This document shows, piece after piece, positions 8,807 to 16,959 of a stretch of DNA of 33,001 nucleotides. The position numbers and the translations under genes were made by a program. Every line of letters starts with the position of its first letter. Positions within the stretch are counted from its first letter, which is position 1. The notes below the pieces were generated by a model. That model saw nothing but the letters and a program-made list of their open reading frames with translations, was not told the DNA's origin and made no database searches. Origin of the DNA: an uncultured Cryomorphaceae bacterium (lineage in GTDB: Bacteria; Bacteroidota; Bacteroidia; Flavobacteriales; Schleiferiaceae); contig CAJWZE010000014.1 in the NCBI GenBank assembly GCA_913049845.1, positions 1 to 33,001 of the forward strand, written 5' to 3'.

Positions 8807-11210
8807 ATTTTCTTCTTCTGTATAGGGTTAACAAGCTTGCAACAAGTAATAATAATACCTCTGGTAATGCTACATTAATAGCTTTCCATTTGGCTGCCTC
8901 ATTGCTCAACTTATCCTCATTGAGTAATCTCAATTTAATATCGCGCGTACGCGTTTCCATTAGTCCACGGTCGTCCAGCATGTAGTCGGTTAGATTCATT
9001 AGCAAATCGTCATTGCCGTATTGAATGTTAGTGTATTGATCAAATCCTAGCGGCAGAGGTTGACCACGAGGAAGTTCAGGGTTAATCAAATTCACTTGGT
9101 TGCGAATGATATCACCATCACTGAAAACAGCTATGCTGGTAGGTGCACTTTCCTTGATTTGAGGCAATGCATTTCCTGCCTTACGGGGAGCTATCCTATT
9201 GGCATAAGTACTTTCGAAGATTCCTTCCAGGAGGACACCTGCGAGCAAATCTTTGATGCGGAAGGTGCGTGGATCTGGACGGTTGTACAAGCTTCCTAAA
9301 CTCACTGTATGCGGTGCAGGTGTGCTCTTGGCATTGGTTGAGCTTAACAATAGTGGTGTTTTTAGAATTCCTGGTGCCTCTAAAGTATCAAGGGTGCTTA
9401 CGAATTCACCTTTTACCGCATTAAGGTTAGCTACCGCTGGATGCGTTGTTGGCCCCAATAGTGGGAAGTATACCCAAGGGCTAATGCTGCGTCTGTCATT
9501 AATACCAGCACAACGTATGTCTTGGATGAGGTTCGTGTTAACGCGAACGCCGTATTTAAATAACAGGTCGGTAAGATTTAAATCGAAATACGTTGGGTAG
9601 GCTAAGAATTCTGGTCCAAAGCTTAAGCTGTCCATTTCAGCGTGAACTCCATCTACAAACCACATAAGGTGTCCCCCACCCATGAGGAATTGGTCCAGCA
9701 GGTATTTATCCAATTCAGAGAAGGCCTTTGTTGGTTTTGCTACTACTGCAAGATCAAAACTGTTCAAGCGGCGCACCATGTCTTGTATGTCCGGTGAACC
9801 GTCGGCCTTTGCCTTGTAGGTCTCCATGGAAAAGCGCTCGACCGCGTAATGCTCACTTAAGGCCAAGCCGATACCGGCGGTCTGTGAAGCCGTGAGCTCT
9901 CCGTGCCCAGTAATCATGGCTATTTTTTGTCGTTCGGTTTGCAATAATGCAGAAAGTGAACGCGCCAAGTTGAACTCAAGTTGTTGTATGCTAATGTTTA
10001 CTTGCTCTGCTGGATCGAATACCATCACATCTTCTAACAGAATAACGGTTTCTTCTTTCTCTTGGTAACTCATCACTGCCGCCGGAAAGACATTTAGCAC
10101 GCTACCACCGTCCTTGGTTTTCACCTGAAGCTGGACTGCATTGATTCCTTTGGTGGCCAATTGGTTTTTGAAATCTGCTTGCTTTTCAGCTTCGTTCGGA
10201 TTGATGAACTCAAAGAATATATTGCCGTTGCGTGCACTCAACTCTTCGAGCATGAATTGCGTTTCTAGCTTTAGACGCTCAAAACCTGCTGGGAATTGGC
10301 CCTCGAGGTAGACCTTGATAAGCATGGGCTCTTTGACTTGGTCCAATAAGGATTCCGTGCCTTCGCTCAGCGAATACCTTCCCTCTTCGGTTATATCTAG
10401 TCTAAATCGTACGCTTTGGCTGATAAATATAACCATTGCTGCACCTACAAAGTATGCTATTATAGTACGTCCCGTCGAATGCAGATGACGCCTGCTCAGT
10501 ACGATGAACGTTCCAGATAGGAACAGTAATACCACTCCAATAAAGTACCCTAAATCGCGGCCGTCGAGTACGCCACGAGAAACAGACGTGTAATGTTCGT
10601 TAAAGCCAAACTGGCGCATAGTAAGTTCCCAGCCGCTGAATTTATAGATATCTGCCAATGCGTCGAAGCCAAGGTACATTCCCATATTTAGCGCTACCCC
10701 TAGAATGAAGGCTACCACATTGTTTGAAGTAAGCGCGCTCGCGAAAAGTGCTACCGCAGTGTAAGCCGCACCCAATGCTAAAAGACCAATAAATGACCCA
10801 CTGGCTGAACCCCAATCAATATTTCCCACAGGCGAGCCCAGGGCACTTATGCTCCAGAGATAGATCAGTGTAGGGGCAATACTCAATACCACTACGGAAA
10901 GTGTACCCAAGTATTTAGCGACAACAAGCTGTGTGGTCGAAATTGGTCGAACGGCCAAAAGCTCCATCATTCCCGAACGAATCTCATCGCTGAAAACGCG
11001 CATGCTTACTGCTGGAATAAGGAACAAGAACACCCACGGCGCCAAACCGAAATAGTTTGTCAACGAAGCATAGCCGGCCTCGAGCAGGTTGAATGGACCG
11101 TTAAATATCCAGAGCATCAAACCGTTGATCAGTAAGTAAATGCCTATTATCAAATAGCCTAATATACCCGAAAAGTAGAGCTGTAATTCTTTCTTTAGTT
11201 GTGCAATCAT
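8796..11210 (-). CDS. Fused GldF-GldG: ABC permease joined to auxiliary/substrate-binding component
   Basis: One 804-residue reading frame. Residues 1 to about 242 match GldF: six hydrophobic helices, SMRVFSDEIRSGMMELLAVRPIS (the ABC-2 permease element before helix 3) and a final helix ending VLSRRHLHS. Residues about 249 to 804 match GldG: an N-terminal helix (about 250-266), LDITEEGRYSLSEGTESLL, TGHGELTASQTAGIGLAL, FVDGVHAEMDSLSFGPEFLA, and a C-terminal anchor helix followed by RRRKYAR. In Flavobacterium johnsoniae gldF and gldG are separate adjacent genes encoding about 240 and 560 residues, which add up to this product. The GldA ATPase is not in the window. The gene overlaps its upstream neighbour by 4 bases and DUF4340 by 11. 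An export or gliding/secretion role is inferred from the family. Confidence 0.88.
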   Translation of the reverse strand: MIAQLKKELQLYFSGILGYLIIGIYLLINGLMLWIFNGPFNLLEAGYASLTNYFGLAPWVFLFLIPAVSMRVFSDEIRSGMMELLAVRPISTTQLVVAKYLGTLSVVVLSIAPTLIYLWSISALGSPVGNIDWGSASGSFIGLLALGAAYTAVALFASALTSNNVVAFILGVALNMGMYLGFDALADIYKFSGWELTMRQFGFNEHYTSVSRGVLDGRDLGYFIGVVLLFLSGTFIVLSRRHLHSTGRTIIAYFVGAAMVIFISQSVRFRLDITEEGRYSLSEGTESLLDQVKEPMLIKVYLEGQFPAGFERLKLETQFMLEELSARNGNIFFEFINPNEAEKQADFKNQLATKGINAVQLQVKTKDGGSVLNVFPAAVMSYQEKEETVILLEDVMVFDPAEQVNISIQQLEFNLARSLSALLQTERQKIAMITGHGELTASQTAGIGLALSEHYAVERFSMETYKAKADGSPDIQDMVRRLNSFDLAVVAKPTKAFSELDKYLLDQFLMGGGHLMWFVDGVHAEMDSLSFGPEFLAYPTYFDLNLTDLLFKYGVRVNTNLIQDIRCAGINDRRSISPWVYFPLLGPTTHPAVANLNAVKGEFVSTLDTLEAPGILKTPLLLSSTNAKSTPAPHTVSLGSLYNRPDPRTFRIKDLLAGVLLEGIFESTYANRIAPRKAGNALPQIKESAPTSIAVFSDGDIIRNQVNLINPELPRGQPLPLGFDQYTNIQYGNDDLLMNLTDYMLDDRGLMETRTRDIKLRLLNEDKLSNEAAKWKAINVALPEVLLLLVASLLTLYRRRKYAR

Positions 11211-11503
11211 ACTTTACTGCTATCGGTCTTTAGGCACGTCCATGTCTGGGGTTTATCGTAAAATAACGCTTTGGTCTTTGGCCATACCTCTCCAAATAAC
11301 GTGCTTTGGCGGTAAGCGTTTAAATCGGCTTCACTATCCCACATACTGTATGTAAAAAAATGTCCTTCACTCTCGAGCAAGTGCACGCCGTGGCAACCGG
11401 GCTGACTAGCTATGCGATTTCTGCTTTGTGCAAAAATGTCGCGAAACGCAGCACCCTCCTCCGAGCTAGGGTCAATGGCTAATTTAACAATGCGTTCTAT
11501 CAT
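11207..11503 (-). CDS. ABM-domain protein (putative quinol monooxygenase-like)
   Basis: 98 residues, the size of a single antibiotic-biosynthesis-monooxygenase (ABM, dimeric alpha-beta barrel) domain. It begins MIERIVKLAIDP, has FRDIFAQSRNRIASQPGCHGVHLLES and the typical FFTYSMWDSEADLNAYRQST strand-helix block, then LFGEVWPKTKALF. Proteins of this fold act on quinones, haem or small aldehydes without a bound cofactor; nothing here tells the substrate. It overlaps the DUF62 gene by 4 bases upstream and gldFG by 4 bases downstream, so it is expressed with the operon, though its link to the transporter is unclear. Confidence 0.8.
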   Translation of the reverse strand: MIERIVKLAIDPSSEEGAAFRDIFAQSRNRIASQPGCHGVHLLESEGHFFTYSMWDSEADLNAYRQSTLFGEVWPKTKALFYDKPQTWTCLKTDSSKV

Positions 11504-12288
11504 AAGAAATCAATACGTACCCAATCGTGAATCTTCATTCCGATTAATTCATTACTACCTCGGATATGTTCTCCACCGCTCTTACCCACTGCTACGGAAA
11601 GCATGCCTTCCTCGTTCCATAAGGCCGCTAATTTTCCTTGCGGAACGTCAGCGATGCGGTCGTAAATCTTCTTCATACTTCTATTCCGGGCCAATTCCAC
11701 CGAGAAGGTCCTACCCTTCAATTGGTTTTGAAAACTTTCGCGAGAAATGTTTGTCACACACGTTCCCATGCGGTCGATATAAACGACATTTCCACTAATA
11801 GCAAAATCGCCAATCCCAGCCGCGGGCTCTTTGACCTTTTTTACCGAATTGATGGAAGGACCGAGCATTTCTAATTTTCCTCCACTAAATAAGTGGGCTG
11901 CGGCGGCGGCAAACAACTCTTTTTCGTCGTTGAGGTCAATCCCACGAATGTCTAGAATTCGAGCACCGGTTATTTTCTCGTTTTTCAGGACACTGGTAAG
12001 CAAACCGTTGTTGGTACCCAAAAAGAATTGGCCACAAGCTTTTAAACAGATGTATTCGCCACCTTCCATAGGAGAGGTTCCAATCATAACACAATGTATG
12101 GTGCCTTTGGGGAAGTCGCGGTACACACCTCTGAGCATATGAGCAGCTTCTAGAATGTTGTGCGGCTCCACCAAATGACTGATATCCAATAATCTAGCTT
12201 CTTCTATACGGCGTATTAAACGAATCTTCAGCCTAGCGACAGTATTGTCGCGAAGTCCGTAATCCGATATTAATGTGATTATTCCCAT
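11500..12288 (-). CDS. DUF62 / SAM hydroxide adenosyltransferase-family protein, catalytic triad degenerate
   Basis: 262 residues matching the DUF62 family (SAM hydrolase, chlorinase, fluorinase): N-terminal ITLISDYGLRDNTVARLK, LLDISHLVEPHNILEAAHML, NNGLLTSVL, then KELFAAAAAHLFSGGKLEMLG and a C-terminal beta-barrel domain with YIDRMGTCVTNIS. Characterised members use an Asp-Arg-His triad; the Asp and Arg lie in VDPGVGxxR. Here that segment reads IGTSPMEGGEY (about 69-79), so both are missing, while the His (His132 in AAAAH) remains. Either the Bacteroidota branch uses other residues or it has another function. First gene of a four-gene overlapping run (DUF62, ABM, GldF-GldG, DUF4340), divergent from phoH. 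Confidence 0.85.
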   Translation of the reverse strand: MGIITLISDYGLRDNTVARLKIRLIRRIEEARLLDISHLVEPHNILEAAHMLRGVYRDFPKGTIHCVMIGTSPMEGGEYICLKACGQFFLGTNNGLLTSVLKNEKITGARILDIRGIDLNDEKELFAAAAAHLFSGGKLEMLGPSINSVKKVKEPAAGIGDFAISGNVVYIDRMGTCVTNISRESFQNQLKGRTFSVELARNRSMKKIYDRIADVPQGKLAALWNEEGMLSVAVGKSGGEHIRGSNELIGMKIHDWVRIDFL

Positions 12289-12329
12289 AGATGCTCGCTA
12301 GCGGAAGTGGTGTATTGGTGAAAATGTAG

Positions 12330-12346
12330 TTACTTTGTCAAAAGTA
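12330..12346. promoter_or_regulatory. Overlapping divergent -7 elements (phoH + and DUF62 operon -)
   Basis: An inverted repeat TACTTT-gtca-AAAGTA (12331-12346) holds a perfect minus-strand element TACTTTTG (12346-12339) and a plus-strand near match TTACTTTG (12330-12337). Leaders would be about 45 bases on each side. Because the two elements are packed head to head, RNA polymerase could probably occupy only one at a time. Confidence 0.45.
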
Positions 12347-12388
12347 AAGCAATTCCGCCTTCTAAAATAGTACTCAACACAGCAGTAA

Positions 12389-13333
12389 TTGACACAAAAA
12401 GTTTTTGAACTCACGTCGGCTGATCCAGCCCAGTTGTACGGGCCAAGCAACACCTATCTTAAGCAGATTGGCGCATACTTTCCAGCACTCAAAATTGTTG
12501 CTCGTGGTCACGAGATAAAGGTTACGGGTCCAGAGGACACACTAGAAGAGTTTGAGGACAAACTCGAAGCTATTGTGGCCTATGTAAGCAAAAACAAGCG
12601 CTTGGATAATCGAGCTTTAGAGGAGCTCATTCAAGCGAAGGATACTGCCCGTACGAAACATACAATGCTCAAAGACGAAGTTATTTTAAACGGCCCGAAC
12701 GGGCGCACAATCAAAGCGAAGACAACCAATCAGCACAAACTAGTCGAGAGTTCGATTACTAATGATTTAGTTTTCGCCATAGGCCCCGCAGGAACTGGTA
12801 AGACTTATACTGCGGTTGCCTTGGCTGTTGCGGCACTTAAGAACAGAGAGGTGCGCAGAATCATTATGACACGTCCTGCCGTAGAAGCTGGCGAAAACTT
12901 GGGTTTCTTGCCTGGAGATTTGAAAGAAAAATTAGACCCTTACTTGCAACCTCTCTACGATGCCCTTCGAGACATGATCCCCAAGGAAAAGCTCGAGTTT
13001 TATTTAGAAAACAAAACCATTGAGATAGCACCGCTTGCCTTTATGCGCGGTAGAACACTCGACGACGCTTATGTCATTCTCGATGAAAGTCAGAATACCA
13101 CAACCTCTCAAATGAAGATGTTCCTAACCCGTATGGGCGAAAATGCACGCTTTATTATTACAGGAGATACCTCACAGATAGATTTACCTAAACACCAAAA
13201 GAGTGGTCTCAAAGAGGCCATCAAAAAATTAAATGGTGTTAAGGGTATTGGGTTTGTAAACCTCGACGGTCGCGATGTTATCCGTCATCCTCTAGTTAAA
13301 AAGATTATTACCGCTTACGAGAAAAAAGATTGA
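12389..13333 (+). CDS. phoH: PhoH-family ATPase, TTG start
   Basis: 314 residues. The PhoH-like P-loop domain has Walker A GPAGTGKT (132-139), [40 protein letters not shown] with Walker B VILDE, and [10 protein letters not shown]. The N-terminus has the short family region [10 protein letters not shown]...[26 protein letters not shown] stop codon TAA lies directly before the TTG at 12389 and the next in-frame Met is residue 93, so TTG must be the start to keep the conserved N-terminus. The family is linked to RNA metabolism and ribosome maturation (YbeZ-like), though its exact reaction is not settled. purC follows after 2 bases. Confidence 0.95.
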   Translation: MTQKVFELTSADPAQLYGPSNTYLKQIGAYFPALKIVARGHEIKVTGPEDTLEEFEDKLEAIVAYVSKNKRLDNRALEELIQAKDTARTKHTMLKDEVILNGPNGRTIKAKTTNQHKLVESSITNDLVFAIGPAGTGKTYTAVALAVAALKNREVRRIIMTRPAVEAGENLGFLPGDLKEKLDPYLQPLYDALRDMIPKEKLEFYLENKTIEIAPLAFMRGRTLDDAYVILDESQNTTTSQMKMFLTRMGENARFIITGDTSQIDLPKHQKSGLKEAIKKLNGVKGIGFVNLDGRDVIRHPLVKKIITAYEKKD

Positions 13334-13335
13334 TA

Positions 13336-14280
13336 ATGAATCGAGAGCCAACATATCAATTTTCAGGACAGACCAACTTCTACCGCGGAAAGGTTCGCGA
13401 TGTATATACCATCGGCCATGATGTTTTGGTAATGGTGGCGACCAACCGTATTTCAGCTTTTGATGTGGTACTGCCGCGTCCAATTCCAGGGAAAGGCCAA
13501 GTATTGAATCAAATTGCCGAGCATTTCTTGGTCGCTACTGAAGATATTGTTCCGAACTGGCGGGCAGTCACTCCAGACCCTCAGGTAACTATTGGGAAGC
13601 GTGCCGAACCGTTCAAAGTAGAGATGGTAATCCGCGGCTACCTTGCAGGCCATGCTGCACGCACCCACAAGAGCGGTTTACGCAAATTATGTGGCGTAGC
13701 CTTACCAGAGGGTATGAATGAAAATGATGCATTTCCAAAGCCCATTATTACCCCTACGACGAAAGCCGAGCATGGCGATCACGACGAGGACATCTCTCGT
13801 GAGGACATCATAGCCAAAGGCATCGTGAGTGAGGCAGATTATTTGCATCTTGAGAAATACACGCGTGCCTTGTTCCAACGCGGTACTGAGATGGCCGCCG
13901 AGCGTGGACTTATCTTAGTAGATACGAAATATGAATTCGGTAAGTTGACCGACGGCACGATTGTGTTAATCGATGAGATCCACACTCCAGATAGCTCACG
14001 CTACTTTTACAGCGAAGGCTATGCTGAGCGCCAAGAAAATGGCGAAGCGCAGCGTCAGCTCAGCAAAGAGTTCGTGCGCGAATGGCTTATGGATAATGGC
14101 TTCCAAGGAAAAGAAGGCCAGCAGGTACCTCAAATGACTGACGATTTCGTAAATCTAGTGAGTACTCGTTACCGCGAGTTGTTTGAAAAAATCACGGGAA
14201 AAACGTTCGAGCAAGCGCCTTTAGAGGGTGCCGAAAAACGTATCAAAGCAAACGTAGAAAACCACCTCGCCACCCTTTAG
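13336..14280 (+). CDS. purC: Phosphoribosylaminoimidazole-succinocarboxamide synthase (SAICAR synthetase)
   Basis: Purine biosynthesis: joins CAIR and aspartate with ATP to give SAICAR. The 314-residue product is of the longer type found in Bacteroidota and eukaryotes. Motifs: [13 protein letters not shown] (ATP-binding loop), [40 protein letters not shown] and [15 protein letters not shown]. The TTG two codons upstream (13330) would overlap phoH; the ATG at 13336 fits better and lies 2 bases after the phoH stop, so the pair is probably cotranscribed. Confidence 0.97.
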   Translation: MNREPTYQFSGQTNFYRGKVRDVYTIGHDVLVMVATNRISAFDVVLPRPIPGKGQVLNQIAEHFLVATEDIVPNWRAVTPDPQVTIGKRAEPFKVEMVIRGYLAGHAARTHKSGLRKLCGVALPEGMNENDAFPKPIITPTTKAEHGDHDEDISREDIIAKGIVSEADYLHLEKYTRALFQRGTEMAAERGLILVDTKYEFGKLTDGTIVLIDEIHTPDSSRYFYSEGYAERQENGEAQRQLSKEFVREWLMDNGFQGKEGQQVPQMTDDFVNLVSTRYRELFEKITGKTFEQAPLEGAEKRIKANVENHLATL

Positions 14281-14323
14281 GAACAGTATTTGCTCCTTAT
14301 GTTCTAACCCTTTTAAGAGAACG

Positions 14324-14980
14324 ATGATGAAAACACTTAAGGCCACCACCCTTTTGGTATTCCTTTTGGTTGCATCGAATGCATTCGGGCAGCTCAAGGT
14401 CGTGCGCTTTGGTATGAAGGGAGGCGTCAACCTACCTCAACAAACCCTTAGCCTGAACGACATCTACAGCATCGTTAACGACCAGACCTACGATATTTCA
14501 AATATTCAAACTGAATTTAGTGACGGGGTTAACTTTGGGATGATTACTCGAGTAAGCCTGCCGCTTATTCCCGTTTACGTTCACGGTGAAGCACTCTACA
14601 CCCAATTTGACGAGATCATTGCCATCACTGACGGTGGGATAGATTTCAATATAAACTCAACAGTTCAGCGCCTTGATTTCCCAATCAGCGCGGGTGCTAA
14701 AATAGGTCCAGCATTTGCTGGAGTGGGTGCCACACCTTCCATCCCATTTGCAAATAGAAGTGACCTATGGACGGCTGATGTAGATGCAAATTTCACTTGG
14801 GGCTGGCACATCCATGCAGGCGTTAAGCTATGGAGAATCCTTGGTGAGTTTAAATATGAAAGTGGATTTGGGATGTTGGCAGGCAATGTAAACTACAACT
14901 ACAACGACACGGATTACCAGTTCGAACTAGACCAGCGTAGAGCACAGCTGGTTATTAGCCTCGCCTACCTCTTCAAGTAA
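14324..14980 (+). CDS. Outer-membrane beta-barrel protein
   Basis: 218 residues with a signal peptide (MKTLKATTLLVFLLVASNAFGQ after the first Met) and then alternating amphipathic strands typical of small 8-strand barrels of the outer-membrane beta-barrel families in Bacteroidota (PorT-like): VVRFGMKGGVNLPQ, NFGMITRVSLPL, VYVHGEALYTQ, QRLDFPISAGAKIGP, FAGVGATPSIPF, WGWHIHAGVKLWRILGEFKY, and a last strand AQLVISLAYLFK ending in aromatic-rich residues. Two adjacent ATGs (14324 and 14327) are possible starts. The stop abuts the stop of the convergent exonuclease gene. Partner or cargo is unknown. Confidence 0.8.
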   Translation: MMKTLKATTLLVFLLVASNAFGQLKVVRFGMKGGVNLPQQTLSLNDIYSIVNDQTYDISNIQTEFSDGVNFGMITRVSLPLIPVYVHGEALYTQFDEIIAITDGGIDFNINSTVQRLDFPISAGAKIGPAFAGVGATPSIPFANRSDLWTADVDANFTWGWHIHAGVKLWRILGEFKYESGFGMLAGNVNYNYNDTDYQFELDQRRAQLVISLAYLFK

Positions 14981-16312
14981 TTATTCCTCGAGCAATTTCA
15001 AGTAACCTTTACTGTAAAAATGATGAATAATACCCACAGCGTAGGTATCGTGTTCTATACCAACCATACGTTTCTTGAGCTGAGATTTATTGACCCCATC
15101 AGTGGCGAGGTAGAAATAGGTGTATCCTAGAATACGGCCGCCCTCAATTAATATGGCACACTTCTCATTGTCTTTTCTACCGGGTCCAACAAGCGTTCCT
15201 TCTTGGGGAAACATATATTCACGAAGCCTACTTATTGGCAGCTCCCTGGCGCGAGCTTTCCACTGTAAATTTTTAGTGTGCTTAAAGTAATACTCACGGT
15301 CCTTGTCCAAAAGAAATGTAAACGGATCTAGTGCCTCGTTCATCATTACGCGCTGCAAAAACTCATAGAGTGCTTTGGGTCCCTCGAAATAAAACTGCGG
15401 CGCCTTATAACGAATGGGGTAAACCCTAACATACTCTACCATTGTACTTTTTTTCGGCTCAGTAAACAACCCGAAATTCAGAAAATCACGCTTCTTAGCA
15501 TTGTTGTACATCGGGCGCTGTGCATCCACAGTTTGCTTGTATTGAATCTGCGCAATAGCTTCATTGCCAATATACTCCACCTCTAGACGGTGTGCATCAG
15601 CCTGCAAAGCCAAGGCCAGTTTATTATCCGCTACAAAGTGTCGGTTCACACTGTTCTGCAAGTCCTTACTGCTACCTATATATATGGGCTCTCCAACTTC
15701 ATTATAGATATAATAAATGCCCACCTTATTTTGAAGGTTTTTCACCTGCTCCTTAAACGGATTGCGCTGCTCACTGGCCAATTTTGAAACGAAAACCTTA
15801 TCCAAATAACTGTGGCGATCTTTCTGGAGTAAGATGCGCAGTAAATCGACCGTTAATCGTGCATCACCCTCCGCACGGTGACGGGCAGAATTTACCAGCC
15901 CGAGCTCCTTAGCAACTGTTTTAAGCCCATAATTTTCCCATTCCGGGAAGATGCGCTCACAATACGGTATCGTATCTAAGGTAGCTCGATGAAAATCAAA
16001 GCCAAATTGCTCGAATTCCTGCTGGAAAATGCGGTAATCAAAACCAATATTGTGCGCCACGAACGTAGTTCCCTTAGTAATCTTCACTAAGCGCTTTGCT
16101 AACTCATAAAACTTGGGCGCAGTGCGCACCAATTTATTGGTAATACCCGTCAGCTTGGTCACATATGGATCGATGGCCATTTGGGGATTTACTAAAGAGA
16201 TAAACTGATCCACGATCTCTCCGTCTTCCATCACAAAAACGGCGACGTCTATTATCTTTTCGGCGCCCCACTTACCTCCAGTACATTCTATATCTATGAC
16301 TGAAAATCTCAC
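14981..16312 (-). CDS. DEDDh exonuclease fused to a degenerate GIY-YIG domain
   Basis: 443 residues. Residues about 1-165 form a DnaQ-like 3'-5' exonuclease with all DEDDh residues visible: Asp7 and Glu9 (VIDIECTGG), Asp92 (HNIGFDYRIF), His145 and Asp150 (HRAEGDARLT). Residues about 196-275 are a GIY-YIG module (VGIYYIYNEVGEPIYIGSS ... PMYNN). Relative to UvrC/Cho, the catalytic Arg after YIG is Ser221 and the Glu nine residues before PxYN is Tyr258, so this nuclease half is probably inactive. The remaining 170 residues have no recognised domain. Bacteroidota commonly carry exonuclease/UvrC-like fusions; a role in DNA repair is inferred. It is the third gene of a DUF1015-yggS-exonuclease run, 2 bases after yggS. 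Confidence 0.88.
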   Translation of the reverse strand: MRFSVIDIECTGGKWGAEKIIDVAVFVMEDGEIVDQFISLVNPQMAIDPYVTKLTGITNKLVRTAPKFYELAKRLVKITKGTTFVAHNIGFDYRIFQQEFEQFGFDFHRATLDTIPYCERIFPEWENYGLKTVAKELGLVNSARHRAEGDARLTVDLLRILLQKDRHSYLDKVFVSKLASEQRNPFKEQVKNLQNKVGIYYIYNEVGEPIYIGSSKDLQNSVNRHFVADNKLALALQADAHRLEVEYIGNEAIAQIQYKQTVDAQRPMYNNAKKRDFLNFGLFTEPKKSTMVEYVRVYPIRYKAPQFYFEGPKALYEFLQRVMMNEALDPFTFLLDKDREYYFKHTKNLQWKARARELPISRLREYMFPQEGTLVGPGRKDNEKCAILIEGGRILGYTYFYLATDGVNKSQLKKRMVGIEHDTYAVGIIHHFYSKGYLKLLEE

Positions 16313-16314
16313 AT

Positions 16315-16959
16315 TTAATAATTTCTCGCACCAAAAATAGCCGACCCAATACGCACATGCGTGGAACCATGGCCTAGAGCTAACTTATAATCCCCACTCA
16401 TACCCATACTTAAGGTGGTCCATTGAAGCGGGTTTTGGAATTCATCAAAAAGTGATTTCAAGTAGGCGAACTCGGCACTCACAACCTTAGCATCAGAGGT
16501 GTTGGTCGCCATGCCCATAAGACCTTCCACACAAACATTAGGGTACTGGTCCAATTCTACGAGTATCTCACGGAGTTCCTCTTCGTTGAGACCAAATTTG
16601 GTGTCCTCATTAGCAATATGCATTTGAAGTAGACACGAAATCATTCGGTCGTGTTTTGCAGCTTGCTTGTTGAGCTCTACCAACACCTTTTTGCGATCTA
16701 CACCATGAACCAAATGCACAAACGAGGCCATGTATTTAATCTTATTTGTCTGTATGTTACCAATCATGTGCCAACAAATGTCCTTAGGAAGTAACTCATA
16801 TTTGGCAGCCATCTCTTGAATTTTATTCTCCCCAAAATGACGCTGTCCTGCATCATAAGCAGCCTGTATATCACTAGCAGGCTTCGTTTTGCTGACAGCC
16901 ACCAACTGTACATCACCTAATTGCGTACGGTATTTTTTAATAGATGCTGCTATACTCAT
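16315..16959 (-). CDS. YggS-family pyridoxal 5'-phosphate homeostasis protein
   Basis: 214 residues with an alanine-racemase-like TIM barrel that binds PLP but has no known catalytic turnover; it controls free PLP and amino-acid balance. Motifs: VAVSKTKP with Schiff-base Lys24, YDAGQRHFGENKIQEM, WHMIGNIQTNKIKY, LQMHIANEDTKFGL, VEGLMGMATNTSD, LSMGMSGDYKLALGHGSTHVRIGSAIFG. Family length is about 215-235, so it is complete. The ATG overlaps the DUF1015 stop by 4 bases (ATGA). Confidence 0.95.
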   Translation of the reverse strand: MSIAASIKKYRTQLGDVQLVAVSKTKPASDIQAAYDAGQRHFGENKIQEMAAKYELLPKDICWHMIGNIQTNKIKYMASFVHLVHGVDRKKVLVELNKQAAKHDRMISCLLQMHIANEDTKFGLNEEELREILVELDQYPNVCVEGLMGMATNTSDAKVVSAEFAYLKSLFDEFQNPLQWTTLSMGMSGDYKLALGHGSTHVRIGSAIFGARNY

